64,000 nt of DNA from Nonomuraea polychroma (GCF_004011505.1 NZ_SAUN01000001.1:9947501-10011500), one strand, 5' to 3'. Counted from the first letter of the stretch, positions 54,326 to 63,058 are shown. The notes: generated by a model not told the origin, from the letters alone. Translations and numbers: made by a program.

Positions 54326-54559
54326 GTGCATCCCGTTCTCGTTTACACACTGTCGCGGATCGGCCTGTTTATCGTGGCCCTCCCAGTGGTTTGGCTGCTC
54401 CTTGCGCTGTTCCACCTGCCGACGCCTCCGCTGTTGGTGATCGGTGGTGCCGTCCTGGTCAGTGGCATAGCCAGCTACGTCCTGCTGGCCAACCAGCGCG
54501 ACGCCGTGAGCGCACGGATCAGCGACAAGCTCGACCGGCCGAAGCCGCAGGACGACTAG
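54326..54559 (+). CDS. DUF4229 small membrane protein
   Basis: The 77-residue protein has two spans (LFIVALPVVWLLLALF and LLVIGGAVLVSGIASYVLL) followed by RDAVSARISDKLDR, the DUF4229 pattern. These occur beside menaquinone genes in actinobacteria; menG lies 1.3 kb away. Its last four bases overlap the end of the convergent secreted-protein gene. Confidence 0.87.
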   Translation: MHPVLVYTLSRIGLFIVALPVVWLLLALFHLPTPPLLVIGGAVLVSGIASYVLLANQRDAVSARISDKLDRPKPQDD

Positions 54560-55794
54560 GGCAGAGGGAACATGCCAATCCGGGCATGGTACTCCCGTCC
54601 GAGCCTCGTTGTGTCACTTCCGACAAGTAGTCCGCCGGGGTGCGCTGAAAACGCCTTGACCCCGATGCCACGCTCCCGCGTCGGATTCCAACTGAGGGCC
54701 TTTCCGGTACGCGGATGAATGGCGCCGATCCCCGGGCGTGAGACCGCTCCAGGCCCGGCCGAGTCGCGCCCCCGCGGATTGTCCAGCCAGCGCTGGTGCC
54801 CACCGACATAGACGGCCGTCCCGGTCACCGCGACCGCGTAGAGGGAGTCGCCACCCGTGGCGTTGACCCAGGTGGGCCGGATGTTCGAGCCCTTCGCGTA
54901 CGTCTCGAACCGGGCAGTCGTGTCGCACATCCCGCCCTGGGCGCCACCCGTGGTGACGACCGCGAAGTAGCTGCCGTCGGGCGCGAAGTCCAGCCCGCGG
55001 ACGTAGGAGGGGAACGCGGAGGCGCATTTGCGCGCGTACGCCGCGGTCCGCCATGGTGCGACCTTTGCCACCGGCCCGCTGATGTCGATCAGCCCGAGCT
55101 GGGGCCTGGAGTGGCCGTCGAGCGTGGTGAACGTGCCGTCCACGGCGAGCCGTCCACGCGAGACGGCCAGGGAGTAGACCTTGACCGCGGACGTGAGCGG
55201 CGCCCCTGGCGTGATGGCGAAGCCCGGGTCGGCGGCGCCCGTGGTCGCGTCCAGTCTCGCCAGCGCCTCGCGCGGGCCGACGAAGTCACCGCCGACGTAG
55301 AGCTTGCCGCCCTGCCTGGCCAGCGCGGTCACCGACCCGCCGACGAGGCGCGGACGGAACTCCGGCACCACCGCGCCGTCGGAGAGCCGCAGCTTGGTGA
55401 GCGCTCTGGAACGGGTGCCGTTGACGCCGTAGAACTCCCCGCCGACGTAGACGGTGCCGCGATCGCCCGCGGCCAGCCCGTAGACGGTGCCGGTCACGAC
55501 GGGCGCGAAGTCGGGCAGGATCCCGCCGGTGCGCAGATCGAAGGCGAAGAGGTTGTGCCGAGGCAGGACGGTGGTGCGGGCGGCGTCGGCCACCTCGCTG
55601 AACGCGCCGCCGACCACGGCGGTGTGGCCGACGACGGCGATGGCGTTGACAATGCCGTCGAGCACGTGAGGGGTGCTGTCGATCGGGTCGGCCGACACGA
55701 CGCGGGTGTGGGCGACGGAGGCGGCGGCCACCGGCCGCCCCTCCGCGACGAGGGCCGAGGCGATGATCGCCGCAAGGGCGACACGGGCAAGCAT
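54556..55794 (-). CDS. Secreted beta-propeller-like protein (delta-60-type repeats)
   Basis: The 412-residue protein has a signal peptide (LARVALAAIIASALVAEG, cleavage near VAAAS) and about six repeats of the form GTVYVGGEFYGVNG...LTKLRLSDGAVVPEF, matching delta-60/PQQ-like beta-propeller blades. No catalytic residues are recognised. Three Cys lie in the fourth to fifth blades. GGGGA precedes the ATG. It is probably an exported binding or structural protein and is transcribed opposite to menG. Confidence 0.75.
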   Translation of the reverse strand: MLARVALAAIIASALVAEGRPVAAASVAHTRVVSADPIDSTPHVLDGIVNAIAVVGHTAVVGGAFSEVADAARTTVLPRHNLFAFDLRTGGILPDFAPVVTGTVYGLAAGDRGTVYVGGEFYGVNGTRSRALTKLRLSDGAVVPEFRPRLVGGSVTALARQGGKLYVGGDFVGPREALARLDATTGAADPGFAITPGAPLTSAVKVYSLAVSRGRLAVDGTFTTLDGHSRPQLGLIDISGPVAKVAPWRTAAYARKCASAFPSYVRGLDFAPDGSYFAVVTTGGAQGGMCDTTARFETYAKGSNIRPTWVNATGGDSLYAVAVTGTAVYVGGHQRWLDNPRGRDSAGPGAVSRPGIGAIHPRTGKALSWNPTRERGIGVKAFSAHPGGLLVGSDTTRLGREYHARIGMFPLP

Positions 55795-55860
55795 TCCCCA
55801 ACTTCTAGCAGACGGTCGGTAATGTGGTGGCTACTTTCTGTTGATTGTCCTGGATAGCAA

Positions 55861-55866
55861 TAAGCT
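55861..55866 (+). promoter_or_regulatory. -10 element of leaderless menG
   Basis: TAAGCT ends seven bases before ATG 55874; no ribosome site is present. Confidence 0.5.
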
Positions 55867-55873
55867 TTCAGGC

Positions 55874-56590
55874 ATGACGCGAGCTCAGTTGGACAAACAG
55901 CCGGACGAGGTCGCCGCGATGTTCGATCGCACGGCCCGGCGCTACGACCTGGTCAACGACGTGATCTCCCTCGGGCAGGTCAGGCTCTGGCGCAAGGCGG
56001 TGGCCGCCGCCGTCGACGTGGGGCCCGGCGAGCTCGTCCTCGACCTGGGCGCCGGCACCGGCACGTCCACTGACGCGTTCACCACGCTCGGCGCACGCGC
56101 GATCGCCTCCGATTTCTCGCTCGGCATGCTGCGCACCGGCGTGCGCCGCCATGGGGGCAACGCGCTGAGCGGTGAGGGGGTGCCGTTCATCGCGGGGGAC
56201 GCGCTGCGGTTGCCGTTCGCCGACGACGTGTTCGACGCGGTGACGATCTCGGTGGCGCTGCGCAACGTCCACGACACCGCGCAGGCGCTCCGGGAGATGC
56301 TCCGGGTGACCAAACCGGGCGGGCGGCTGGTGATCCTGGAGTTCTCGCACGTGACCGTGCCCGCGTTCGACCTGGTCTACCGCGAATATCTGATGAAGAT
56401 GCTGCCGAAAGTGGCCAAGGTCTTCGGATCCAATGACGATTCCTACGAATATCTCGCCGAGTCGATCCGGGATTGGCCCGACCAGGCCACGCTGGCGGGG
56501 ATCATTCAGCAGGCGGGCTGGGAACGCGTGGCCTGGCGCAATCTCACGATGGGGATCGTCGCCCTGCACAGGGGGTTCAAGCCACTGTGA
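55874..56590 (+). CDS. menG: Demethylmenaquinone methyltransferase
   Basis: The 238-residue protein has the UbiE/MenG pattern: FDRTARRYDLVNDVISLGQVRLWR, the SAM-binding VLDLGAGTGTS, SVALRNVHD and PGGRLVILEFSH. It adds the last methyl group of menaquinone. ATG 55874 fits the family start and the -10 position. It precedes the menJ-like and nuo genes, separated by the Rex operator region. Confidence 0.95.
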   Translation: MTRAQLDKQPDEVAAMFDRTARRYDLVNDVISLGQVRLWRKAVAAAVDVGPGELVLDLGAGTGTSTDAFTTLGARAIASDFSLGMLRTGVRRHGGNALSGEGVPFIAGDALRLPFADDVFDAVTISVALRNVHDTAQALREMLRVTKPGGRLVILEFSHVTVPAFDLVYREYLMKMLPKVAKVFGSNDDSYEYLAESIRDWPDQATLAGIIQQAGWERVAWRNLTMGIVALHRGFKPL

Positions 56591-56684
56591 TGTCACGGGC
56601 GACACACCGTTCCTCTTGGATCACAGAACAGCACCCCGACTGCCACTATGTACAGGAAAAGCAGTAGACTGCGGGCCGACAAGT

Positions 56685-56702
56685 TTGTGAAGGGGTTCAC
56701 AA
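56685..56702. promoter_or_regulatory. Perfect Rex operator before menJ-nuo
   Basis: TTGTGAAGGGGTTCACAA matches the Rex consensus TTGTGAA-N4-TTCACAA at every fixed base. It lies 56 bp before the menJ-like start and 92 bp after menG stop, so it should control menJ and the nuo operon. Rex control of nuo is known in Streptomyces coelicolor. Confidence 0.94.
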
Positions 56703-56757
56703 AGGAACGAAGGCGCGACACCCCACGGCCTTCGCGTTGTAGGACAGGACAGGTCCA

Positions 56758-58011
56758 GTGACCGTGCCAACAGCCAATCAGGCTGACGCCGACGTCATCG
56801 TCGTCGGCGCCGGTCCCGCCGGTTCCGCAGCCGCCTTTTACCTCGCTCAGGCCGGGCTCGACGTGCTGGTCCTGGAGAAGACCACGTTCCCCCGCGAGAA
56901 GGTCTGCGGCGACGGTCTGACCCCGCGCGCGGTCAAGCAGCTGCAGAACATGGGCGTCGACATCGACGCGCCCGGCTGGGTCAGGAACAAAGGCCTGCGC
57001 GTGGTCGGCGGCGGCCACCGATTCGAGCTCGACTGGCCGCAACTCGAGCGTTTCCCCGACTTCGGGCTGGTCCGCACCCGCCTGGACTTCGACGAGATCG
57101 TCGCGGCCAACGCGGTCAAGAACGGCGTGCGGATGATGGAAGGCGTCACCGTCACGGGGCCCGTGCTCGACGACCGCAGCGGCCACATCGTCGGCGTGAC
57201 GACCAAGGACGGGCGCACCTACCGCAGCCGCCTCGTGGTGGCCGCCGACGGCAACAGCACCCGGCTGGCCGTGGGCATGGGGCTGCACAAGCGCGAGGAC
57301 CGGCCGATGGGCGTGGCCGTCCGCACCTACTTCCAGAGCCCCCGGCACGACGACGACTACCTGGAGATCTGGCTGGAGCTGTGGGACGGCGACACGCTGC
57401 TGCCCGGCTACGGCTGGATCTTCGGCGTCGGCGACGGCACCGCCAACGTCGGGCTCGGGCTGCTCAACACCAGCGCCCAGTTCAAGAACATCGACTACCG
57501 GGATCTTCTGCGCCGCTGGTGCAAGGCCATGCCGGCCGACTGGGAGTTCACCGAGGAGAACATGACGGCCCCGATCCGCGGCGCCGCGCTCCCGATGGCC
57601 TTCAACCGGCAGCCGCACTACACGCGCGGGCTCGTGCTCGTCGGCGATTCGGGCGGGTCGATCAACCCGTTCAACGGCGAGGGCATCGCGTACGCCATGG
57701 AGACCGGTGAGATTGCCGCCGAGGTCATCGCCAAGGCGCTCAAGGGCACCACGCCCGCGCAGCGCGAGCGGACCCTCCGGACCTATCCCAAGACGCTGAA
57801 GGACGCCTACGGCGGATATTTCACGCTCGGCAGGTTGTTCGTCGAGGCGATTGGGAAGCCGGGTGTGATGAGCTTCGGCACCAGGCACGGGCTCCCTCAC
57901 CCGAGGCTGATGCGCTTCGCTCTCAAACTCCTTGGTAATCTCACCGACCGGCGAGGCGATGCGTCAGACAAGATCATCAACGCACTCTCAAAGGTCGCCC
58001 CACCAGCATGA
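56758..58011 (+). CDS. menJ: Geranylgeranyl-reductase-family flavoprotein (menaquinone-reductase MenJ-like)
   Basis: The 417-residue protein has the FAD fold DVIVVGAGPAGSAAAFYLAQAG, the CGDGLTPRA motif (catalytic/structural Cys in KVCGDGL), and the second FAD motif GLVLVGDSGGSINPFNGEGI. Mycobacterial MenJ (Rv0561c) saturates one isoprene unit of menaquinone; position next to menG and nuo supports that role, though other isoprenoid substrates are possible. GTG start with AGGACAGGT upstream. It is 64 bp before nuoA and probably heads that operon. Confidence 0.88.
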   Translation: MTVPTANQADADVIVVGAGPAGSAAAFYLAQAGLDVLVLEKTTFPREKVCGDGLTPRAVKQLQNMGVDIDAPGWVRNKGLRVVGGGHRFELDWPQLERFPDFGLVRTRLDFDEIVAANAVKNGVRMMEGVTVTGPVLDDRSGHIVGVTTKDGRTYRSRLVVAADGNSTRLAVGMGLHKREDRPMGVAVRTYFQSPRHDDDYLEIWLELWDGDTLLPGYGWIFGVGDGTANVGLGLLNTSAQFKNIDYRDLLRRWCKAMPADWEFTEENMTAPIRGAALPMAFNRQPHYTRGLVLVGDSGGSINPFNGEGIAYAMETGEIAAEVIAKALKGTTPAQRERTLRTYPKTLKDAYGGYFTLGRLFVEAIGKPGVMSFGTRHGLPHPRLMRFALKLLGNLTDRRGDASDKIINALSKVAPPA

Positions 58012-58075
58012 ATCCCGCAATTAACAGATCCGGCTGCGCGCCCGCGCGCGCGGCGACTCCAGAGGAGGCGTAGCG

Positions 58076-58471
58076 ATGGACCTTTACGTGCCCATCCTGG
58101 TGCTCGCCGTTCTCGCGGGGGGCTTCGCGATCTTCTCGGTCGCCATCGCTCCCTTCACCGGCCCCAAGCGCTGGAACCGCGCCAAGCTTGACGCCTATGA
58201 ATGCGGCATCGAGCCGACGCCCCAGCCCGTCGGTGGCGGACGGTTCCCGCTCAAATACATGGTCACGGCGATGCTCTTCATCGTCTTCGACATCGAGATC
58301 ATCTTCCTATACCCGTGGGCCGTCACGTTCGCGCCCGAGACGAACGACGCCGGTCAGGTGCTCTTCTCCGGCCTGGGGCTGTTCGGGCTCGTGGAGATGT
58401 TGCTGTTCATCGTCACCGTGCTCGTCGCCTACGCGTACGTGTGGCGCCGCAAGGGTCTGGACTGGGACTGA
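58076..58471 (+). CDS. nuoA: NADH dehydrogenase subunit A
   Basis: The 131-residue protein has three spans and the NuoA core YECGIEPTPQPVGGGRFPLKY and FDIEIIFLYPWAV. It is part of the membrane-arm interface at the quinone site. GAGGAGG lies ten bases before the ATG. It ends two bases before nuoB. Confidence 0.96.
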   Translation: MDLYVPILVLAVLAGGFAIFSVAIAPFTGPKRWNRAKLDAYECGIEPTPQPVGGGRFPLKYMVTAMLFIVFDIEIIFLYPWAVTFAPETNDAGQVLFSGLGLFGLVEMLLFIVTVLVAYAYVWRRKGLDWD

Positions 58472-58473
58472 AA

Positions 58474-59025
58474 ATGGGACTTGAAGAGAAACTCCCCAGC
58501 GGGTTCATCCTCAGCACGGTCGAGGCGGCCGCGGGATGGGCACGCAAGAACTCCGTATGGCCGGCCACGTTCGGGTTGGCATGTTGCGCCATCGAGCTGA
58601 TGGCCACCGGCGGCCCCCACTACGACCTGGCGCGCTTCGGCATGGAGCGCGCTTCGGCGTCTCCTCGCCAGGCCGACCTGATGATCGTGGCCGGGCGCGT
58701 CTCCCAGAAGATGGCCCCCGTGCTGCGCCAGATCTACGACCAGATGGCCGAGCCCAAGTGGGTCATCTCCATGGGCGTGTGCGCCTCCAGCGGCGGCATG
58801 TTCAACAACTACGCCATCGTGCAGGGCGTCGACCACGTCGTGCCGGTCGACATCTACCTGCCGGGCTGCCCGCCGCGGCCGGAGATGCTCATCGACGCCA
58901 TCGTCAAGCTGCACGACAAGATCCAGAACATGAAGTTCGGCGCGCACCGCGCCAAGCAGATCGAGGAGCTCGAGCTGCAGGCGCTGCGCACGCTCCCGCT
59001 GATCGACCAGGGGGCCGTGAAGTGA
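58474..59025 (+). CDS. nuoB: NADH dehydrogenase subunit B
   Basis: The 183-residue protein has the N2 4Fe-4S ligands in FGLACCAIEL, MGVCASSGGMF and PGCPPRPE. N2 hands electrons to menaquinone. ATG 58474 is two bases after nuoA; it overlaps nuoC (GTGA). Confidence 0.97.
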   Translation: MGLEEKLPSGFILSTVEAAAGWARKNSVWPATFGLACCAIELMATGGPHYDLARFGMERASASPRQADLMIVAGRVSQKMAPVLRQIYDQMAEPKWVISMGVCASSGGMFNNYAIVQGVDHVVPVDIYLPGCPPRPEMLIDAIVKLHDKIQNMKFGAHRAKQIEELELQALRTLPLIDQGAVK

Positions 59026-59726
59026 CCTCGCCCGACAACCTCCCCGGCAGCCCGGACAGCGGCGAGACCCCCGAAGTCGCCGAGGTCGCGGTGCCCGAGG
59101 CGCCCGTCGCCAGGCACGGCATGTTCGGCGCGCAGGACACCGGCGACACCTCCGGCTACGGCGGCCTCGTCGTGCGCCGGGCGCCGCAGATCTCGACGCC
59201 GCGCCCGTACGGGAGCTACTTCGACGAGATCGTCGACACCCTGGCACTCGACGACGCCATCGAGCGCGTGGTCGTGGACCGCGGTGAGCTGACCCTGCAC
59301 GTCAAGCGCGAGCGCCTCGTCGAGGTGTGCCAGAAGCTGCGTGACGACCCGGCGCTGCGCTTCGAGCTGTCGCTCGGCGTGTCCGGAGTGCACTACCCCC
59401 ACCTGGTGGGCGAGGAGCTGCACGCCGTCTACCACCTGTGCTCGATCACCCACAACAGGCGCGTGCGCCTGGAGGTGAGCGCACCGGACGCCGACCCGCA
59501 CATTCCATCGACGGTGAGCGTTTACCCTGGTCACGACTGGCATGAGCGGGAGACGTACGACTTCTTCGGGATCGTCTTCGACGGCCACCCCGCGCTCACC
59601 CGGATCATGATGCCGGACGACTGGGACGGCCACCCGCAGCGTAAGGACTACCCGCTCGGCGGCATCCCGGTCGAATACCGCGGCGCCACCATCCCCGCGC
59701 CGGACCAGAGGAGAAGCTACTCATGA
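59022..59726 (+). CDS. nuoC: NADH dehydrogenase subunit C
   Basis: The 234-residue protein has the NuoC core (CSITHNRRVRLEV, WHERETYDFFGIVFDGHPALTRIMMPDDWDGHPQRKDYPLGG) preceded by about 60 residues rich in Pro, Glu and Gly, longer than in Escherichia coli, typical of actinobacteria. GTG overlaps the nuoB stop; the end overlaps nuoD. Confidence 0.96.
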   Translation: MTSPDNLPGSPDSGETPEVAEVAVPEAPVARHGMFGAQDTGDTSGYGGLVVRRAPQISTPRPYGSYFDEIVDTLALDDAIERVVVDRGELTLHVKRERLVEVCQKLRDDPALRFELSLGVSGVHYPHLVGEELHAVYHLCSITHNRRVRLEVSAPDADPHIPSTVSVYPGHDWHERETYDFFGIVFDGHPALTRIMMPDDWDGHPQRKDYPLGGIPVEYRGATIPAPDQRRSYS

Positions 59727-61048
59727 GCACCGCTTATGACGAGGCGACCGAGGGCAAGGTCTACTCGGTCAACGGCGGCGACTGGGACCAGGTCGTCGCC
59801 GGGGCGCGCGACACCGAAGAAGAGCGCCTGGTCGTCAACATGGGCCCCCAGCACCCGTCCACCCACGGCGTGCTCCGCCTCGTCCTGACCCTCGACGGCG
59901 AGACGGTGACCGAGGCCCGCGGCGTCATCGGCTACCTGCACACCGGCATCGAGAAGAACATGGAGTTCCGGACGTGGACCCAAGGGACCACGTTCGTGAC
60001 CCGCATGGACTACCTCTCGCCGATCTTCAACGAGACCGCCTACTGCCTGGGCGTGGAGAAGCTGCTCGGCATCACCGACCGCATCCCCGAGCGGGCGCAG
60101 GCCATCCGCGTGATGATGATGGAGCTCAACCGCATCGCCTCGCACCTGGTGGCCATGGGCACGTTCGGCATGGAGCTGGGCGCGACCACGCCGTTCCTCT
60201 TCGGGTACCGCGATCGTGAGATGATCATGGACCTGTTCGAGTACATCACCGGCCTGCGCATGAACCACGCCTACGTCCGCCCCGGTGGCGTGAGCGTGGA
60301 CCTGCCGGCCGGCGCGGTGGACAAGGTCGGCGAGTTCCTCAAGGAGATGCCCAAGCGGATCAAGGACATCCGCAAGCTCCTCGACGCCAACCCCGTCTAC
60401 GTGCGCCGCACCAAGGACGTGGCCTACCTCGACCTGACCGGCTGCATGGCGCTCGGCGTCACCGGCCCCATCCTGCGTGCCGCCGGCCTGCCGTGGGACC
60501 TGCGCAAGTCGCAGCCCTACTGCGGCTACGAGACGTACGAGTTCGAGGTCCCCACCGAGCGCGGTTGCGACGTCTACTCGCGCTACCTCGTGCGGATGAA
60601 GGAGATGGAGGAGTCCCTCAAGATCATCGAGCAGGCCCTGGACCGCATCGCCGGTCCGCTCAAGGGCGACCCGGTGATGATCGAGGACAAGAAGATCGGC
60701 TGGCCCGCGCAGCTCGCGCTCGGCCCCGACGGGTTCGGCAACTCGCCCGACCACATCGCCCACATCATGGGCACCTCCATGGAGGCCCTCATCCACCACT
60801 TCAAGCTGGTGACCGAGGGCTTCAGGGTGCCGGCCGGGCAGGCGTACGCCAGCATCGAGTCCCCCAAGGGCGAGCTCGGCGCGCACGTGGTCAGCGACGG
60901 CGGCACCCGGCCGTACCGCGTGCACTTCCGCGAGCCGTCCTTCTGCAACCTGCAGAGCTTCCCCGCGATGGCGGAGGGCGGCCAGGTCGCCGACGTGATC
61001 GCCGCGGTGGCTTCAATCGACCCCGTCATGGGAGGTGTGGACAGGTGA
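59723..61048 (+). CDS. nuoD: NADH dehydrogenase subunit D
   Basis: The 441-residue protein has MGPQHPSTHGVLRLVL, which lines the quinone pocket, and the hydrogenase-derived core up to SIDPVMGGVDR. ATG overlaps nuoC. Its stop overlaps the GTG of a 24-codon mini-ORF (61045-61119), instead of being followed directly by nuoE. Confidence 0.97.
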   Translation: MSTAYDEATEGKVYSVNGGDWDQVVAGARDTEEERLVVNMGPQHPSTHGVLRLVLTLDGETVTEARGVIGYLHTGIEKNMEFRTWTQGTTFVTRMDYLSPIFNETAYCLGVEKLLGITDRIPERAQAIRVMMMELNRIASHLVAMGTFGMELGATTPFLFGYRDREMIMDLFEYITGLRMNHAYVRPGGVSVDLPAGAVDKVGEFLKEMPKRIKDIRKLLDANPVYVRRTKDVAYLDLTGCMALGVTGPILRAAGLPWDLRKSQPYCGYETYEFEVPTERGCDVYSRYLVRMKEMEESLKIIEQALDRIAGPLKGDPVMIEDKKIGWPAQLALGPDGFGNSPDHIAHIMGTSMEALIHHFKLVTEGFRVPAGQAYASIESPKGELGAHVVSDGGTRPYRVHFREPSFCNLQSFPAMAEGGQVADVIAAVASIDPVMGGVDR

Positions 61049-61119
61049 GCGAGCTCCGCGAGCGAACAATTGGACACAGCGCTTATCAAGTCATGAGGGC
61101 ACCGGAGGTGCGCTCATGA
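61045..61119 (+). CDS. 24-codon mini-ORF linking nuoD and nuoE
   Basis: GTG 61045 overlaps the nuoD stop (GTGA) and has GGGAGGT eight bases upstream, within nuoD. The frame starts MSELRERT and ends RAPEVRS; its TGA overlaps the nuoE start (ATGA). It contains the direct repeat GAGCGA-N7-GAGCGA. It is probably translated as a coupling leader rather than a functional peptide, because its ribosomes would open the hairpin at 61088-61122. No homologue is recalled. Confidence 0.5.
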   Translation: MSELRERTIGHSAYQVMRAPEVRS

Positions 61120-61122
61120 CTT
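61088..61122 (+). promoter_or_regulatory. Hairpin sequestering the nuoE ribosome site and start codon
   Basis: AAGTCATGAG (61088-61097) pairs perfectly with CTCATGACTT (61113-61122). An inner GCACC/GGTGC stem (61099-61103 with 61107-61111) extends it after one mismatch, leaving a GGA loop. The ribosome site GGAGGT (61104-61109) lies in the loop and inner stem, and the nuoE ATG (61116-61118) is in the outer stem. Isolated initiation at nuoE should be weak. Confidence 0.65.
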
Positions 61123-61772
61123 ACTCACCGGAGATCCGTGAGCGTCTGGAGCGGGACGCCAAGGAGATCATCGGGCGCTACCCGAAGACGCGGTCGGCGC
61201 TGCTGCCGCTGCTCCATCTCGTGCAGTCCGAGGACGGTTACGTCTCGGACGACGGGCAGGAGTTCTGCGCCGAGATGCTGGGCATCAGCAAGGCCGAGGT
61301 CACGGGCGTGGCGACCTTCTACACCATGTACAAGCGCAAGCCCGCCGGCGACTACCACGTCGGCGTGTGCATCAACGCGCTGTGCGCGGTCATGGGCGGC
61401 GACCAGATCTGGGAAGAGCTGACGGAGCACGTCGGCGTCGGTCACGACGAGGCGACCCCGGACGGCAAGGTCTCGCTGGAGCGCCTGGAGTGCAACGCGG
61501 CCTGCGACTTCGCGCCCGTCATGATGGTCAACTGGGAGTTCTTCGACAACCAGACGCCCGAGTCGGCCAAGCAGCTCGTCGACGACCTGCGTGACGGCAA
61601 GGACGTGCGGCCCACGCGCGGCCCGAAGAAGCTGTGCACCTTCAAGGAGGCCTCCCGCGTGCTCGCGGGCCTGCCCGACGACCAGGCCGGCGACGGCCCG
61701 TCGGCGGCCGGCCCCTCCCTGGAGGGCCTGAAGGTCGCCAAGGCCAACGGATGGAAGGCCCCCGAGGCATGA
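61116..61772 (+). CDS. nuoE: NADH dehydrogenase subunit E
   Basis: The 218-residue protein has the thioredoxin-like 2Fe-2S site: CINALC (C-x4-C) and ECNAAC (C-x3-C). It supports the N1a cluster next to NuoF. ATG 61116 has GGAGGT six bases upstream and fits known NuoE starts. It overlaps nuoF (ATGA). A C-terminal tail of about 35 residues is actinobacterial. Confidence 0.96.
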   Translation: MTYSPEIRERLERDAKEIIGRYPKTRSALLPLLHLVQSEDGYVSDDGQEFCAEMLGISKAEVTGVATFYTMYKRKPAGDYHVGVCINALCAVMGGDQIWEELTEHVGVGHDEATPDGKVSLERLECNAACDFAPVMMVNWEFFDNQTPESAKQLVDDLRDGKDVRPTRGPKKLCTFKEASRVLAGLPDDQAGDGPSAAGPSLEGLKVAKANGWKAPEA

Positions 61773-63058
61773 GCACGACGTTGACACCGGTCCTGACGGC
61801 CAACTGGGACCAGCCCAACTCCTTCACCCTCGACGTCTACGGCGAGTACAAGGCGGCCAAGAAGGCGCTGGGCATGGACCCCGACGCCGTCATCCAGGCC
61901 GTCAAGGACTCGGGCCTGCGCGGCCGCGGCGGCGCGGGCTTCCCGACCGGCATGAAGTGGGGTTTCATCCCGCAGGGCGACGGCAAGCCGCACTACCTCG
62001 TCGTCAACGCCGACGAGTCGGAGCCGGGCACCTGCAAGGACATCCCGCTGATGATGGCCAACCCGCACGCGCTGGTCGAGGGCATCATCATCACGTCCTA
62101 CGCCATCCGGGCCAACCACGCCTTCATCTACGTGCGCGGCGAGGTCCTGCACGTGATCAGGCGGCTGCACGCGGCCGTGCGGGAGGCGTACGAGAAGGGT
62201 TACCTCGGCAGCGACATCTTCGGCTCGGGCTACGACCTGGAGCTGGTGGTGCACAGCGGGGCGGGCGCGTACATCTGCGGCGAGGAGACGGCGCTGCTCG
62301 ACTCGCTGGAAGGCTTCAGAGGTCAACCGCGGCTCAAGCCCCCGTTCCCGGCCGTGGCGGGCCTCTACGCCTCGCCTACTGTCGTGAACAACGTCGAGTC
62401 GATCGCCAGTGTTCCCTCGATCATCGCCAACGGCGCCGACTGGTTCGCCGGCATGGGCACCGAGAAGTCCAAGGGCTTCGGCATCTTCTCGCTCAGCGGC
62501 CACGTCACCCGCCCCGGACAGTACGAGGCGCCGCTCGGCATCACGCTGCGCGAACTGCTCGACATGGCCGGCGGCATCCGCGCCGGGCACCAGATCAAGT
62601 TCTGGACCCCCGGTGGCTCGTCCACGCCGATCTTCACCGACGAGCACCTCGACGTGCCGCTCGACTTCGAGGCGGTCGGCGCGAAGGGCTCCATGCTCGG
62701 CACCCGCGCGCTGCAGATCTTCGACGAGACCACCTGCGTGGTCCGCACCGTGCTGCGGTGGACGGAGTTCTACGCCCACGAGTCGTGCGGCAAGTGCACA
62801 CCGTGCCGCGAGGGCACGTACTGGCTCAAGCAGGTGCTCAAGCGCCTTGAGAAGGGCCAGGGCACCGAGGAGGACCTGACCACGATCACCGACATCGCGG
62901 ACAACATCCTCGGTCGCTCGTTCTGTGCCCTGGGCGACGGCGCGACCAGCCCGATTCACTCCTCCGTGAAGTACTTCCGCGAGGAGTACCTCAAGCACTT
63001 CGAGATCGGCGGCTGCCCGTTCGACCCGAAGAAGTCCACTCTCTGGGGTGAGCAGTGA
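61769..63058 (+). CDS. nuoF: NADH dehydrogenase subunit F
   Basis: The 429-residue protein has GLRGRGGAGFPTGMKW (NADH/FMN), NADESEPGTCKD, GAGAYICGEETALL and the N3 4Fe-4S ligands SCGKCTPCREG with a later Cys in RSFCALGDG. It takes electrons from NADH. ATG overlaps nuoE stop; the stop overlaps nuoG. Confidence 0.97.
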   Translation: MSTTLTPVLTANWDQPNSFTLDVYGEYKAAKKALGMDPDAVIQAVKDSGLRGRGGAGFPTGMKWGFIPQGDGKPHYLVVNADESEPGTCKDIPLMMANPHALVEGIIITSYAIRANHAFIYVRGEVLHVIRRLHAAVREAYEKGYLGSDIFGSGYDLELVVHSGAGAYICGEETALLDSLEGFRGQPRLKPPFPAVAGLYASPTVVNNVESIASVPSIIANGADWFAGMGTEKSKGFGIFSLSGHVTRPGQYEAPLGITLRELLDMAGGIRAGHQIKFWTPGGSSTPIFTDEHLDVPLDFEAVGAKGSMLGTRALQIFDETTCVVRTVLRWTEFYAHESCGKCTPCREGTYWLKQVLKRLEKGQGTEEDLTTITDIADNILGRSFCALGDGATSPIHSSVKYFREEYLKHFEIGGCPFDPKKSTLWGEQ

